A stretch of DNA of 64,000 nucleotides. Source: Allodiplogaster sudhausi (Eukaryota; Nematoda; Chromadorea; Rhabditida; Diplogasteridae). The notes beneath the pieces are model-generated. The model saw only the letters and a program-made list of their open reading frames with translations, was not told the DNA's origin and searched no databases. Position 1 is the first letter of the stretch, and every line of letters begins with the position of its first letter. The translations under genes and the position numbers were made by a program. The DNA lies in the NCBI GenBank assembly GCA_945643635.1, contig CALZFC010000007.1, positions 496,001 to 560,000 of the forward strand, read 5' to 3'. Positions 1 through 14,200 of the stretch are shown piece by piece.

Positions 1-550
1 CACATGTGATTTGCTCTTATCAGTCATCTAGGAGATTCTTGGTGCTGATGCTTTCGCAACAAGCTCTTGCATAACAATAACATATGTTGGTCACCACAAT
101 AAGTCATAAAAAATGTATTAAATTAAATTAAGTCATTTTAATAAAGATTAAATTTCGATGAAGCCAACGAGGGACAGACGATTGAAGGCGAAATTCTAGT
201 AGCCGTCATCTATTGACTTTTTTCCAAGAACTTTCATGTGGCTAAATCCTTCTCAAATAACTGTGAACGTTATCCATTAGGATGGCTGCCTTGTCCATTG
301 CAGCGAAATTGAATCAACAGCCCACCTTTTGAACTGAATCCTTTACAAGCACAAGAGATTCCCAAGAGAGGCCACATAGTTAGCAGAGTGCAGAATAAAG
401 TGTAATCCAATCTCTTCTTTATATGCCTTTATTTGTGTTACCCACAGTCTCTTAATCAAACGTTTATCTGCTGGTGATAGTTGGATGGTTTAGCTGGTAG
501 TTCGGGTCATGGTAGGGGCGGGGAGTGGACGGGTGGGCGGAGCTTCATCT
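1..550. other. no gene seen (3' flank)
   Basis: AT-rich sequence downstream of the stop codon of the minus-strand gene that ends at 551. I see no open frame with plausible splice sites and no repeat of note; it probably holds the 3' UTR and intergenic DNA. Confidence 0.5.
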
Positions 551-2352
551 CTAGTCGAACTTGTAGCCGGCGCGGGCCTTTCGTGTGAGGACCATAGTGA
601 CGGGGTGGACGGGAGGGCCGTTGACGATGTTTTCCTTGCCGCCGAAGCCGGCGGACGCCTTCTCGTTGCGGACGTCGCACTGAAAACATTTTCATTTTTA
701 ATAAACATATCTTTTAAATTTTAATTAATGCTGATAAATCTTTACGCCTGACCTTGCCAAGGATCTGCTTGCCATTGAAGGTGATGACGGCGGGAGAGAT
801 GTCTCCCTTGTGGTGGTTGACGTGGACGGGCACATACTCGCGCTCCGTTCCGAACACGAAGACCTCCTGCAGCGAAAGGACGGGTTACGGTATCTCGGGT
901 TGGAAAGGAAAGAAAGGTAGACCGAGAATGGCTTCCACTGGTAGTCGAACCCACGGACGTGCTCGGACATGTGGACGAGCAGCTGGATCGAGCCGACGTT
1001 GCCGGTGTACTCGCGGTTGAACCACGCGAAGTTCGCGGCGATCTGAAAAGATCAGAGATCAGAGATCAAACATCAGAGATCGGGGCAAGGAATCAATAGC
1101 CGGACCTTTCCGCCCTCGTTCCAGACGCGGCCCATGACAGGCTCTCCCTGCTGGTACCAGAGGGCGACGTACTGGTCTGGGTTCTGGCCCGGAATCGTGT
1201 CGAGCGTCTTGTCCAGAGCCCTGAATCAAACAATCTTGGTTTATAACTTTTTCTCTTTCCTGAAAATAAAAGAAAGCCAAAATATCGCACTTGACGAGCT
1301 GAAGTGCCGGCCAGGGGTCGCCGGCGCGGACGTCCATCCACTGGTTGAGCATGACGCGGGGAGGAGGGGGACCCGGCTTGGGAACCGGCGGAGGAGGGGC
1401 CGGCTTGGGGCAGTGGGCGCACTCGCAGAAAGATGGACCACCCTGGAAAGAGGCGACATAGTGAGGGAGAGAGAGAGAGAGAGAGAGAAAGACAGAAGAG
1501 AGAGAGAGAGAGGATACCTTGAGGTTGCGGACGATGATGAACATGTCGGCCAGCTGCCCTCCGGCGAACTCACTCGCTTTTCCGTCGTGGCTGAAAAGTT
1601 TTCAATAATTTCTAGTCAGATCATAAATAGATTGTGAAATTGTGCTGAGAGTTCAAAGTTCATAGGCCATAGTTCGAAGATGCCTTGACCTGAAGAGCGC
1701 GAGCTCAGTCTTGTTGTCGAGGTATCCGAGGATGTTTCCCTCCTTGCGCTTCCACAGAATCGGCAGCGAGTTCCCACACTTGACGTACTGGCGATCCTCG
1801 TTGATCTTGTCGAAGCGGTCTCCGTAGCGGATCCACTCGTACCAGTATCCCAGCGACGTGTGGTCGCCGTTGTAAGTCAGGATCTGCAAGCATTCCATTT
1901 GCAATACAAATCAAGAGAGTTTTCCGCTGTTATCCCAACACCTGGATCTGGCCGCCGAGATCCTTGGCGCCGGTGAGCTCAGCCTTCTTGTAGGGGAAGG
2001 AGCACTCGACGACTCCGCCGTTGTTCCAGGCGCGGCCGTGGATGGGCACGCCGTGCTTGTACCAGAGAGCCACGTACTGATTCATCTCATCAAGCACCTT
2101 CACTGGCTTATCCGGGAAGGGCGAACCGATTGGCTGAAAATGGGAAGAGATGGACTGGAGAATATAAGGGAGATCAAGGAACTATTACGTAAGGGGGAAA
2201 TAGGAAATGGGAGGATACATTAACATGAGATGTAGCCAGTCTGGGAAATAAGAAGGGGATGTTAGAGAGAGAAAGTGGAAAGGGTTGGGGTAAGGACTGG
2301 CAAAACGGACCTGGAAGGCCCAGGTGTCCTCCTTCGGAGCTGAATTCGGCAT
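551..2352 (-). CDS. nine-exon gene, 376-aa protein with two related repeats
   Basis: All nine exons join in phase: 2352-2311, 2133-1942, 1883-1690, 1590-1518, 1442-1291, 1220-1106, 1042-923, 866-753 and 679-551 (TAG). The start is [13 protein letters not shown], with no signal peptide or membrane segment. Two halves share a motif: residues about 35-50 read [20 protein letters not shown] and residues about 205-220 read [20 protein letters not shown], each followed by GG and about 100 aromatic-rich residues. They are separated by a Cys/Pro linker (CECAHCPKP, then PPPP runs). The even, Trp/Tyr-rich repeats suggest a beta-rich binding or structural protein, but I do not recognise the family and assign no function. 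The intron between exons 4 and 5 is only 75 bp and is largely GA/CT repeat. The gene model is well supported; the function is unknown. Confidence 0.85.
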
Positions 2353-2435
2353 GGCAGAGAAGAAGCAGTTGAAGAAGCAGGAAGGGTTGGAGAGGCGATC
2401 ACTCGAGAAGTGTGAGGAACTGAAGGAACCGGCTG

Positions 2436-2443
2436 CTTTTATA
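2436..2443 (-). promoter_or_regulatory. TATA box of the 551-2352 gene
   Basis: On the minus strand the sequence is TATAAAAG, about 85 bp upstream of the ATG at 2352, with a pyrimidine-rich stretch in between. This position fits a core promoter with a short 5' UTR. It is inferred from sequence and distance only. Confidence 0.5.
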
Positions 2444-4002
2444 CGATACTGAGATTGAAAATTTGGTTATTAAACCAAAGGTCAACGGGTGGATTTACAC
2501 TTTCAATGCAAAAGTTTGGGATTTATCCTCAAGATCACTATGCGAGGGCTTGATCTTTGTACTCATTTTACAAATGCGAGAGTAAAATCTAAGAGAAGCC
2601 TCGTAGATTTGATCACTGCACGAAATGCAGCCATATCGTGCATATGTAAAATTGTCGTATATTTGTTTATTTAAATTGGTTAGTTTCAAATTTTATATAC
2701 GTTCCTATGTCAAAATATTAGAATTAATAATAATTTTCACTTTCATTATCATTTATTTACGGCATTGATTCTCTTTCCTTTTTCATCAGAGCCAAAAAAG
2801 TATAACCAAGTCTAACTATATATCATCATCACGTGCGTTTTACCAATGCCGTAAATAAATTAAATGAGAGGAGATAGTGAGCAAATAAAATATTCCTCCA
2901 TCGTGCTTTTGCCGGAAAAATAAGCTAAATGTTCAACATCTCGTGAAATGACCGCTCTTTCCATTCCGTCCTTTTGAATGCCTCGTTTTAATGCGTAGCA
3001 CTCACTTTCATAGTATCGCTTCATTAAATGGAACAGGAAAAAGAAGAAGTCTAAAACGTGAATGTAAGACGCAGCCTTGCTGGTCGAATACGATAGTCTC
3101 TATCATTCTGCACCAAAAGAATAAGCGGAAAGACAAAGACAACCAAAAAAAGCACAACAAGATTATTAGTAAACTGGAAAAAGGATACAAAATATTAGGA
3201 TGCCGCTGTCTAAGATAACAACTGATTATGAGCAAGGATTACAATTAGTTGTAAATGAGAAGATTCTCAGGGAATTTTCTTGGCGATGACGGGAGTGACG
3301 ATTTTTCATTAGATACTCGTTGTAAGTCAGCGGCAAAGCAATTCAGTGGCAGATTTAATTACTGCGACAGGAGAAAAGATTTCTTGGAAACCTAACATTC
3401 ACAGAAAGCAAGGAAAGGAAGAACCAAGAACAAGATACAAAATGTGGAATTAGTACAAAGTTTAACAATGGTACAATTGCAATGCGAAATACCAAAGGTT
3501 ACTTTCTGGAAAGATGAAAGAGATCAGTGAATGCTAAGGTAGAAATGCATCAAGAGCAATTAATCGATTTGCCCGTACTGAATTACTGCAACAAAGAATA
3601 AGTGTATGTTTCACGTTTAAGAACGTCTATATGCCTGCCTTTTGATTTACGAAAAAGAATTCAAAATTCTCGAGCATTAGAGGAAAAGTGCGGATGCCAT
3701 GCAAAGGGTCAACAAAATGGAAATTCTGCAAGCCGCACTGAGAGATCAGAACAATGGCGGAGAATCAGACAAAGAAAGAAAACTAACAGGAGTAGAACTT
3801 GCCCGATTTAAGGACACCGATGAACACGTGTAAAGAAGCTAAGACTTTTTCCGTCAATTAGGATACCTAACAATATGACAATGTCCAAAATCGCGCTCTT
3901 CACCCGAGAGCAATGCAAATTGTTTTCGATGCGTAATAGTGTCTAAGGCCTTGGCGGAGATGGCGAGGGGCGCTTCTTACGAGAGGAAACCTACAGTATG
4001 CC
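2444..4002. other. intergenic, no supported gene
   Basis: This is AT-rich DNA between the TATA box of the left gene and the 3' end of the histone methyltransferase gene. Short plus-strand frames near 3602-3811 are Arg/Lys/Ser rich and lack splice context, so I do not call them. It likely holds the left gene's upstream region and the 3' UTR of the right one. Confidence 0.5.
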
Positions 4003-4433
4003 TCAGACGAGCTTGCTCGGATAGGCCATTCTCTCGGCCCCTCTCTTGCTGCTGGCCATCAATTCCTCGACGACAATCTTGCCGTCTTTCCCGAGATGTC
4101 GATCGATGTACTTGTGCACGTAGTCGCGAACCTGAGAATTCATTCTCAGTCAGTTACAACTCAGTAGACAAATGACATTTACTATATTACAAATACAATC
4201 ATTTCACAAATTATAAACTAATTAAACAGTATAAACAAAGCTAAAATGAATACAAGAAGCGATATGCTCACCCGTCTCTTCATGGATTCCGTCATGATAA
4301 AGTCGAAGCTACTGCCTTTGCTTGTTGCCAGCTTCGCTTCCTTCTCCTCCATGGTGCGGCATATCTGAGAAGGGACAAGTTAATCTGGACATATGGGTAC
4401 TGTAAAGGGGTTAATATGCAAGAAAGAGAATGA

Positions 4434-4476
<43 letters not shown>

Positions 4477-4844
4477 AGAGAGAGAGAGAGAGAGAGTACC
4501 TTGTCCGTGACAATCTTGTGCATCCTCTGCTCAGCGAACATGTTGAGAGTGAGCTTGGAACAGATGGTCTTGAGCACGTCCTTCTTGAAGCGTCGCCGTC
4601 TGCTCTCCAGCTCGTGCTCGCTCAGCTGCCCGCACGCGTTGCTTGTCGACACCTAAGGAAAGCAGCCATCATTATCATATTTCATTCGCGCAATCATTAA
4701 CAGCTAAATTACAAAACTTCAATGAGAAAGCATCCTATTATTAGGAGGAACAAAGTTGATGACCCACGATAGAAGGTAACATAAGGCACGACATGAATGA
4801 CGAGGGATGGAGCTACTGAGAGAGAAAGAGAGAGAAAGACAGAG

Positions 4845-4898
<54 letters not shown>

Positions 4899-4899
4899 A

Positions 4900-4954
<55 letters not shown>

Positions 4955-7900
4955 GAGAAAGAGAGAGAGAGAGGCAAAGAAGCTCCTCTCCCACCTGGTC
5001 ATCCCCACTGGCTGCAGTGGTGGTGGCTGCCTCATGGCTTGCTGGTCTCTTCTCCTCCTCCGCTGATTCGTTGCTGTCTGGCCGGATGCCCACCATGGAC
5101 GCTTCGACCTTCGCAACTCCGGCGAGCTCATCTTCCTCGGAAAAAGTCGCGCCCGCCGGAAGGTCCCAGAGCGACTGTCGGGTGTACTGTAAGGGAAAGA
5201 TATACTTCATCTTCATCATCAGTTCAACCCAGACCACTCTCTACCCTTCAATATTCCACGTTCTTTCTCTCCACACCTTGTCATAGTAGTAAACGTCGCC
5301 TCCCTCCACACCCGGCTTCACAATACAGTATCTCGCGATGTCCTTCTCTTTTGTCTTTTCCTCTCCTTCCTTCTTCTCTCCTTCTCCATTCTCCTTGGCA
5401 GCTTCAGGCTCCGCCCCAGATACTTCTGCTACTTTGTTCCTGAATAGCTCACTACATTAAAATAATTAATCTGTATACAAATTTAATCGTTCTAGTGTTA
5501 GCATGTTACAATGAAACGAAGATAGAAACAAAAAGCTTTTCAGATAGAACTCTGACCTTCTCTCCTCATCTTCTGCCTTTGCACTCGAATCCGCAGACGA
5601 TACCACGGTTGATGTGACGTTTTCATCATAGGGCACAGAGGAATCAGAGGAGGACGGCAAAGAGGGAGCCGACACAGGCAGATTCGGAGCTGAACCCGGC
5701 GACGACTTCGGAATTGGCGACGGCGGCGTCCTTGGAGCGCCGGCTGGGGTCGTCCTCTTGGGTGCAGGCACGGCAACCGGTGGCGGCACCACTTGGGGCT
5801 GTGCGATCTTCTGTGGAGGCAGTGGCACCTCCTATAAATTCAACGATGAAGCCTACAAGTCTACGCAGTAAATAAATTATGTTAAAATGACCTCAGGCGG
5901 TACTGTAGACTCTGATGGTTGCGCAGCTTGTGGCGGAGGAAGTGGAAGGGGAGGCGAGTCGTCTCTCTCCAGTTCCATCCCGTCATCTTCTGACACTCTA
6001 CTGGCTGGCTCAGGCTGGTGTGCCGGGGCCGGGACTGCCACGGGTGGCGGTGGCCGAGAGGGCGGTGGAGGAGGCGGAGCAGTCGACGAGATCGCAGAGA
6101 TTCCGAGCCAGGCTGAAGAGGTGGCATATATTATCAGTGGCTAAGAAGAAATGGTTCTTATATAAGAACGCCTTGACTAACAACTGAAATAGTCAGCCCT
6201 CTCCGTATACATCTTGATCATCTTCTTGCATTCCTGCAGAGCTGCGAAGGTCTCTTCTCGCGGGATTCCCGCGCCGTACTGAAAGACAACGCGAGGAGAT
6301 TAGAAAAAAATTTTAATATCACTTACTCTTTTTAAAATAAGTAAATCAAACAACGAAACAACTTTTAGACAACGAAATTGATATGGATAAGAGATGATTT
6401 GCATATCCGGTTAACTATAAACTTTAAAATAAAAATCCCAGTAGAATTCTGTAGCTGTTTTATATTAATTTTATATGTGACACAATATTCCTTGCATATT
6501 TCATAATTATGTAACGAGTCAACACTCAAAATGCCACTAATTTTTAACACCCACTGGATAGTTGGCGGCCTGGAAATATGGATCGTGTGCCATAGTCATG
6601 TGCCATGGCTGGCCAGCACCGTATCCATTACCGTAGCCAGCCGGCATCGGGTAGCCACCTGGAAAGGAACCAATCAGACCAATCAGGCACACCATTCAAA
6701 CCGTTCTAGGAAGACCACCGCATCTCATCCAACTACCTCGCTGGTGAGAACAATGTGATTGGAAGCAATTGAGAGCGAGAGAAAGAGTGAGAGAAGAAAG
6801 CCATAACAATAGAGAGAGAGAGAGAGAGATCGACAAAATAGCTAGCCTGGAAGCATGTAGTGTTGCTGTTGTGGAAGAGAGGGCCAGTGCGGCTGCTGCA
6901 TCTGGTGTGGCTGTGGTGGATGGGGCGGGCCACTTCCACCGCTGCTACCGGTCCGCCAGCTTGCCGGCACATAAGAGCCCTCTGGTACGGGCCTGGAAAT
7001 TTGCTAATTCTCGTTTTTTAATGATAAATAAAATGTTATTATTTATTAAATTAATAAAATATTTACTCAATCAGCATTTTCTGTGCCATGAATGAAAGCT
7101 AGCCTCTTTGCTTGGTTCGAGTTCTTGTCTTCCGCAGAGCCTTCCCTGCCCGCTGCAAAGCGCTTACGGTTGAGTGGAACGGGAATTACAGATGAAGATG
7201 AAGAAGCATCCGCCAGTGGAGGAGTACGAGCAGAGAAGCGAGTATGTCTGAAAGAGCGATTCACTATTAATCTTTAAAAAATTATGTTTTTTTCCCAGTT
7301 ACTATTTTTATTATTATGTGTAGTTTTATTATAATGTGATCATGCAGTGTAGTTATAAAGAAATGCCTTCTTGGAGATGACGGTCTGCCCAGTTGAGACT
7401 GCTCCAGGGATGACGATTGGGGAGATTGGGCACGATTCGGAGGAGGTGATGGAGATTGACCTGGACAAAAAGGGCGAGATTCACATTAGCGAGAGAAAGA
7501 GAGCGAGAGAGAGAGTGAGAGAGAGAGAGAGAGAGAGCGAGCGAGAGAGAGATAAAAGATACCTTTCAAATGTATTAAATTGATACTTTTATTACACACG
7601 AAATATGAACACGATTATATCCCCGGCAAAGAATACCACCGACTAAGTGAGGGAGATAATATCGAATACTATTATTTTATGATCAGAAGAAAAAAAAACT
7701 AACGATTCCGTTGAGTTGCATTCCAACGGTTTCCGCTCTTCCAGTTGCCATTTCCAATTTTGTTGCTGCTACTCCAAGCATTGCTGCGGAAGGAATCGGC
7801 AGAACTCGTTGCAGGGCCTGAAATCAAGCAGAGAGATAGACAGAAAGATATAGTAAAAAGAGAGAGAGGGAGAGAGAGAGAGGAGATATAAAGTTGAGAG

Positions 7901-8356
7901 AAGCGAGAGGGAGGTGGAGAGAGAGAGAAATAAGAACTCTCCTAATACTCCGCAAATGCCTAACACAAGCCAAATATAAAATGATTTGGCATTTTATCTC
8001 ATTCTTTGACTGCCAACCTCTCAGAACCGATGTTTTTCTGTCGAGCTCGGGAGTCGCCACATCAGCCTGAGTCTGCAATACAAATCACAAGTCATTTTTA
8101 AGAGGCACTTAAAACAAATTCTTTTCCCAATTATACTACTTTAATTTGTTGACTATAATGTCTCAAGTTGTAATAGTTTAGTTAAGAAATGCTTCCCACC
8201 TTTCTCGGAATCTTGAAAATCTCCTTAAGCTTGCTCCACGACTCAACAACGCGCCAGGCTGTTTCTTGCATATTTCTGAAGACATCTTCGACACTTTCCG
8301 GCTTAGGCGACGGCTCGTCGGAGGATTTCTGAAAGAAATTGTTGCGAGTACATACT

Positions 8357-8419
<63 letters not shown>

Positions 8420-11196
8420 ACATATTTAACATTATATTAAAGGAAATGAATACCGCAGAAGAATCCTCCTCATCCTCGTCGTCATCTTCATCCTCGACCT
8501 TTTGCTCAGGCGCAACCTGAACGAAATAAGTTTTTTTTTAAATTTATTTTTAAAAATTATTATTTTACTTTTGAAAGTTCCCGAAACAGAAGTGACTGAA
8601 AGAGTGTGTACTGACCTGTTCGACGACTTGAGTAATAACATCGAAGACGATGAGATCGGTCGGCTCTGGCTGCTCAGCCAACCCTCGCACCACACTCAGC
8701 ACTTCACAGTCAACGGTTACCTGAACAGAAGACACATCTCGATCCTAATCAATCTTTTATATTCTTTCGTCATTTCCGAAAATCATTTTTGGAAAATGAT
8801 AATAACAAGGAAAAAGAATGAGTAGACTTATTTCTCTCTTAGATATTACATACCGTTGCGATTTTCTATACAAAAATTTGGATAACTAATCTCTTTTCTT
8901 TTTATTATCACCTGTCTCTCTCTCTATTTTTCTTTCTCTCTCTATTTCTCTTTCTCTCCCTCTCACACACACACACCTGATTTCTATTCTGTAGAGGAAG
9001 TACACTGAGCAGATTGAGTGTCGCCCACTGCAGTCTGAGAAGTTCAATTTGCTCAGAAGCTGACGAGGCAGTCGATGAGTCAGTTCTGCAGATGTTAATA
9101 ATGGACAAGATTAAATATACATTTTTAGAAGCAGCAAAAACACACACTGAAGAAAAGTTAGCATGCTATGGCTACAGAAATGTTACCTTTGACTGATTAA
9201 GCAGCTGTGTCAAAGTTGTTACTATGATATGCAAATAGAAGCCCCCTGATACCTGAGATATCTCCTGAGAATCCTGAGTCCATTCCCTTGGATGAATCGA
9301 CTGAGCAGACTGGAATCGTTCTTAGCTGCCGCACTCTCTTGCAGCAGACTCACGAGGCGAGTGCGGAGTGAGTGAGGACGGGAGATACGAGCCTGGCCAA
9401 TTATAACATACTTGGTTACAACTTTTCTTCTTCACAAATGTTTACCAGGCATGAACAAATAATTCGAAACTTCAGTGCATCACATTACAATCTCCTTGTA
9501 AATTTAAGTTAAAAATTATAGCCCTCTAACCATTTTCAGCATGAATGGTTTGAGCCCCAATGCGTTTCGGATAAGTCCTCGGCGAAGCAGCTGAAAAAGA
9601 TATTATCTTCAAATTTTTCCTCAAAATCACAATGATTAAATAAGATAATAATGCATTGTGGTGGAAAAGCTCTAATAGTTCTCAATGAATCCTTCTAGAA
9701 ACGCGCAGCAAAAAGTGTTTATCGACCTGTTCTGCATCGTGCCTCCACTGGGCCTCCTCTTCTGCACGACGCGCTTCTTGCAGGGCTCGGGAAGCCTGGA
9801 ATTCATCTCTCAATTCATTAACCATGCTTCTCGTTCATCTTCCCCTTCTAATACAACACCACGATATTCAATAGATCCGAGAAGAGCACCACCTCTTGTT
9901 CCTCCTCTCCGTCGAAGTCGTCGTCGTCTCCAGATGCTCCCTCCTCTTCGGTCTCTTCCTCCTGCTGTTCGGGCGAGTCGTCGTGCTTGTCAGTAATGAA
10001 TCTGCGGCACGAGGGAGCACCACAAAAGCAGCGCTGCTTCGAGTGCCTGTAAGTACGGTCACACTAATTATAGACTGGGTAACCAAATATTCTATTTCCC
10101 AGAAAATTTGCATGTAATACGTCCTAGTTTCTAAAAAAAAGTCATTAAAAACAAAAAGAAATATGGAAAGGCAACAAATTCGAACCCAAAGTTCTTGAAG
10201 GCATAGTCAAAGACGACTTCCTCTCCGGCGGCAATGGGCCGACTGGCGAAGAAGCCGATTCGCATCGTTCGCTTCACCCCCCACTGAAATGCTTCTTCTA
10301 TTCATCTTGTCCGCATTTCAATCCAAGTAAATATCTAACTAGTTGCTGGTCTCTCCTGGAACACCTGGGGATACTGTACCTTTTCAGCGACACAGTTAGG
10401 CTCGCAACTGTGATTGATGAATCGCGAGGAGTTGCCCTTGCGAGTTGCGTCAATAACGATGTCTCTTCCGAATTCATCTTTGAGGGAGAAGAAGTAATGA
10501 TGCACGGCTCCCTTGTCGGCGTATCTGAACATCAATGGCATTTATTGCTATTGCATCGTCAATCATTTTTACTATTACGTTTACTTCCGCAGGAAGAAAA
10601 TTATCGCTTTGTTGAATCCCTTGCACATTTTTTTACCACTTATGACCTGATCGAATAAATCGACTCCGAGAGTCTGCTATGCCAAATGCGTGCAATGTAC
10701 CAAAGGAACTTTTTTTTTTTTTAGCACTGATCAAGGTACCTACAAAATAGCTGAAAACCACATAAAAACTTAGAGGATACTGACTTCTCCTTCCGCCTCT
10801 CGTAGTCCTTCTCATCCAAAACCTCTCCAACGTATTCGATTATGAATTGGCCTCTGAAATTACCTCACCGTTTCTGTATATAATGCTAAATTTATAAAGG
10901 CAAGCTAAATTTTGTTATCACAATCAGTTTAAAATATGACAGTGGAAATGAGGAATGCAACGGTTTTTACTTCTTCAACGGAGCCGTCGTTCGGAGTCCC
11001 CAGCCCTTCATTGGCCCGGTGAAGAACACCTCGATCGGGGCGTATCTTCGCTGAAGAAGAAAAGATATCTACTATGCCAGGAATAGTGACATATCCAGAC
11101 AGTGTGAAACGAGTGAGATCATGAGACAGACATTCAAAACAAATAGAGCGCGAGAGAAAGAGAGAAAGAAATAGAGAGAGAAAGAGAGAAAGAGAG

Positions 11197-11259
<63 letters not shown>

Positions 11260-14200
11260 TAGTAAGAGAGAGAGTGCGAGAGAGAGAGAGAGAGAGAGAG
11301 AGACTAACATCCTGCATCTGTCTGTTGGTGCATGCTGTCTTGGAAGGGCAGTTGCTGCCGCACTCGTAAGCAGCGCATCTGGAGAGGCACTGCACTCCGC
11401 AGACTCCGTCTCGGCAGTAGCAGCGGCCACTCGCTTCCTTCAGCTGCAGATCAGGGATACACTTCATATTTCATACTTATATTACTGTAATGCTGTATCA
11501 CAAATAGAACTGCTATCGCAAATCTCCAAATCTCCTCGAAACTAGGATTGCCGTTAAATAAATTATTTATGGCAATCAACAGGAAATTTTCTTTTCATGA
11601 TGTGGAAAGAAGAAAGGGTTATCATTACTCATTCACTCTACAGTTGTGTAAATGTCAAGAGAGTCTGTCATCCACTTCCCTGTGACTGACCTTCGGCTTG
11701 ACCTTGTAGTCGCACTTCTCTATGATCTCATACTTTGGCAGCGGAGGAGCTTCCGCTGCTCCATTTGAAGTGGCTGGAGGAAGAGCGTCCATTTCAGGGG
11801 ATTCCTCCTCGTCCCCTTCACTTCTCTCGTTATTCCAAGATGAAGATGACATCGACTTCGAAGGAGTTGGCAGCACTTCCGGCTGAACAATTCAGCACTT
11901 CTTCTCAGCTTCCTATCTCATTCTGCCCCCCTCTCCCTCATATTCTCCATCTTCAGCTTCTTTCGTATTCCATTAGCACTTCTCACTCTCTTATGATCTC
12001 TCTTTTCTCTCTCCTCTCTCTCATTCTCCTCTAACCTCTAGCAAGGGCGGTCTTTCGTTGTCTTCCGTCTTGACTCGCGTGGTTGGAGGGGAGAGGTAGA
12101 GAGCGAGAAGATTGGGGATGGGGGTCTCCTCTCTCTTCACTGGTGTCAGAAGGGGCATGTCGTTCGGAGTGAGTGGACATGAACTGGAACAATGGTAATT
12201 CTATATTTTTCGCATCAAGAGACACATTCTCAATTATCTATTCAAATTTTTAGGCAGGCAAAGAATATGTCAACATTATAGTAAATTTAGGCAGCTCATA
12301 ACATTATAAAGATGTTGTGACCCATATAAATTTACTATTTTTTATCCTCCGATCAAAAGAATAATGATAATCAGTCAATAAAAGGAGCACAAATAGTCAT
12401 GCCCAGAGACTTGCGTGGTTCAGCATAACATGAAGTGAAGTAAAAGAAGTACCCATTGGCGTTCTCCATTGCCTCCAGCGTTGGCATCACCTCCATGGCA
12501 TCCCCTTGCCGTTTGCTCTCCTGCTCCTCTCGCTCCCTCTCATCCAATTTCGCAATCGCTACGAGAGTAGGAACTGAAACGAATCAGAGCTGCAGGTGAG
12601 AAAATCGAAAATCACATTTCTTCTTCACTTTTCAAATAAATTTAACTTTGATGAGAAATAGTGGAATAAAGAAAAAGCAACGATGGAACATTGTAAAAAA
12701 AAAATGTAAGCTGTTCAGAAAGCCTGCCCTGACCTCTATCACTGCTCCTGTCCCTTTTCTGGTCTCTTCTCTCTGCCCTCCTCTCCGTCTCTGCTATTTC
12801 TGCAGTTGTCTGGTGTCTCTTCGCTCTGCTTCCCTCCTCTCCACTCTCGTGTCTTCTTCTCCTTTGCTGGGAGGAGTGATGAGAGCGGGAGCTGCTGTTG
12901 TGATGTTGATGGTTATGCCGGTCACGACTTCTCGATCGGGGAGATCTTCTGGAATACAAACTCAAATTAATGGAGATCTAACAACCAACGTGCTTTGAAA
13001 TAATTTCAATAGGAGACTAACAATAAGGATACGGGATTGCTGCAACAACAAAAAATAATTATAACACCAATACACTTTTTACACTGTGAATCGTCAATGC
13101 AAAGCTCTTGGTTGAATTTTTTGGCACGTTGCCAAAAGTACGATATTAGCATTTAAATGAACACGTTATGTTTTGGAGATATAAAATATTTCGTCCGCGT
13201 TTCTTTCTGTATTCGGCTCACAGTTTTTAGAATAAGAATCCGTTGAACCATTATGAACAATTGGAGCTAACGCGATCAATAGCATAACGGCAAATACAAA
13301 CAGCATAGGAATCTGATAGGCAGCGCAGCGATAAGATTGACTGGAAAAATCTGTTTTCCGAAGTAAATCAAATTTTGCTCATTGTAAATCATCTCATTTT
13401 AGTGTGTTTCCACACACAAAACTTGGCCAGAAGACAATGATCTTGCAGAAAAGCGCCGAGAAGCGAACTATAACTTTATTACAATGGGATGTGAAGCGCC
13501 GTGGGTAGTCTTTGGTGAACTGCTATCTATCATTAAAACCCCACATATTTCGTATATCCCTTGCAAACACCATTAAATAAGACGTCCAGGGAATGAATCC
13601 CGAATTGGGCCCGCCTCATTAAAATAAATCTCGTGGACTTGAGAAAAAAATCTCTATTTAACAACTAGACCTTTAAGAAAATTATGCAACGCGCCCTACA
13701 CTTGCCCGCTTTTTTGGCAGCCATACTCACTCCTCTGGACGGATTACGGAACAATGTGCTACGAGCGAGGATGACTCCCCTGGCAGACATTTAAAAACAG
13801 CATTAGGCTAGATCTTTTCAGAACCGTGCTAACCCGCGTGGCGATTGAGACCTTTGCTTATCCCGCAGTGGACTGACGCTCATTCTTCTCGAGCCATGAT
13901 GGCCACCGCCCCGGCCTCGTCCCTGAATGGAGAACTGTTCATCATCATGCACCAATTTCACATCTTATTCTCGAGTCCCTTAACACACAACGAGAAACAT
14001 TGTGACGCAATCTCACAATTCTCCTCGGAAAGCATAAGAATCAATTGTGTTTAGGGAAACCATTAGAACCATGTATTTACTTTCTAAAATGAATGTTTTT
14101 AATACGACAGACCCGAACGAATCGTCCATTCCTGCGAGGAGCCAATCGATCTCTCGATCGACTCCGAGACTTCCGCCGCGTGTGTCTGCAAGTAGTCGCT

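Noticed and set aside
3602..3811. Plus-strand basic frame of 69 residues
   Set aside because: Arg/Ser/Lys-rich, no acceptor or partner exon, in AT-rich spacer DNA.
4797..5066. Long open frames of Arg-Glu or Leu-Ser repeats (also at 11072-11467, 16515-16964, 17736-18032, 28655-29003, 36045-36698 and elsewhere)
   Set aside because: They are translations of GA/CT microsatellites in introns and spacers, open only because the repeat has no stop codons.
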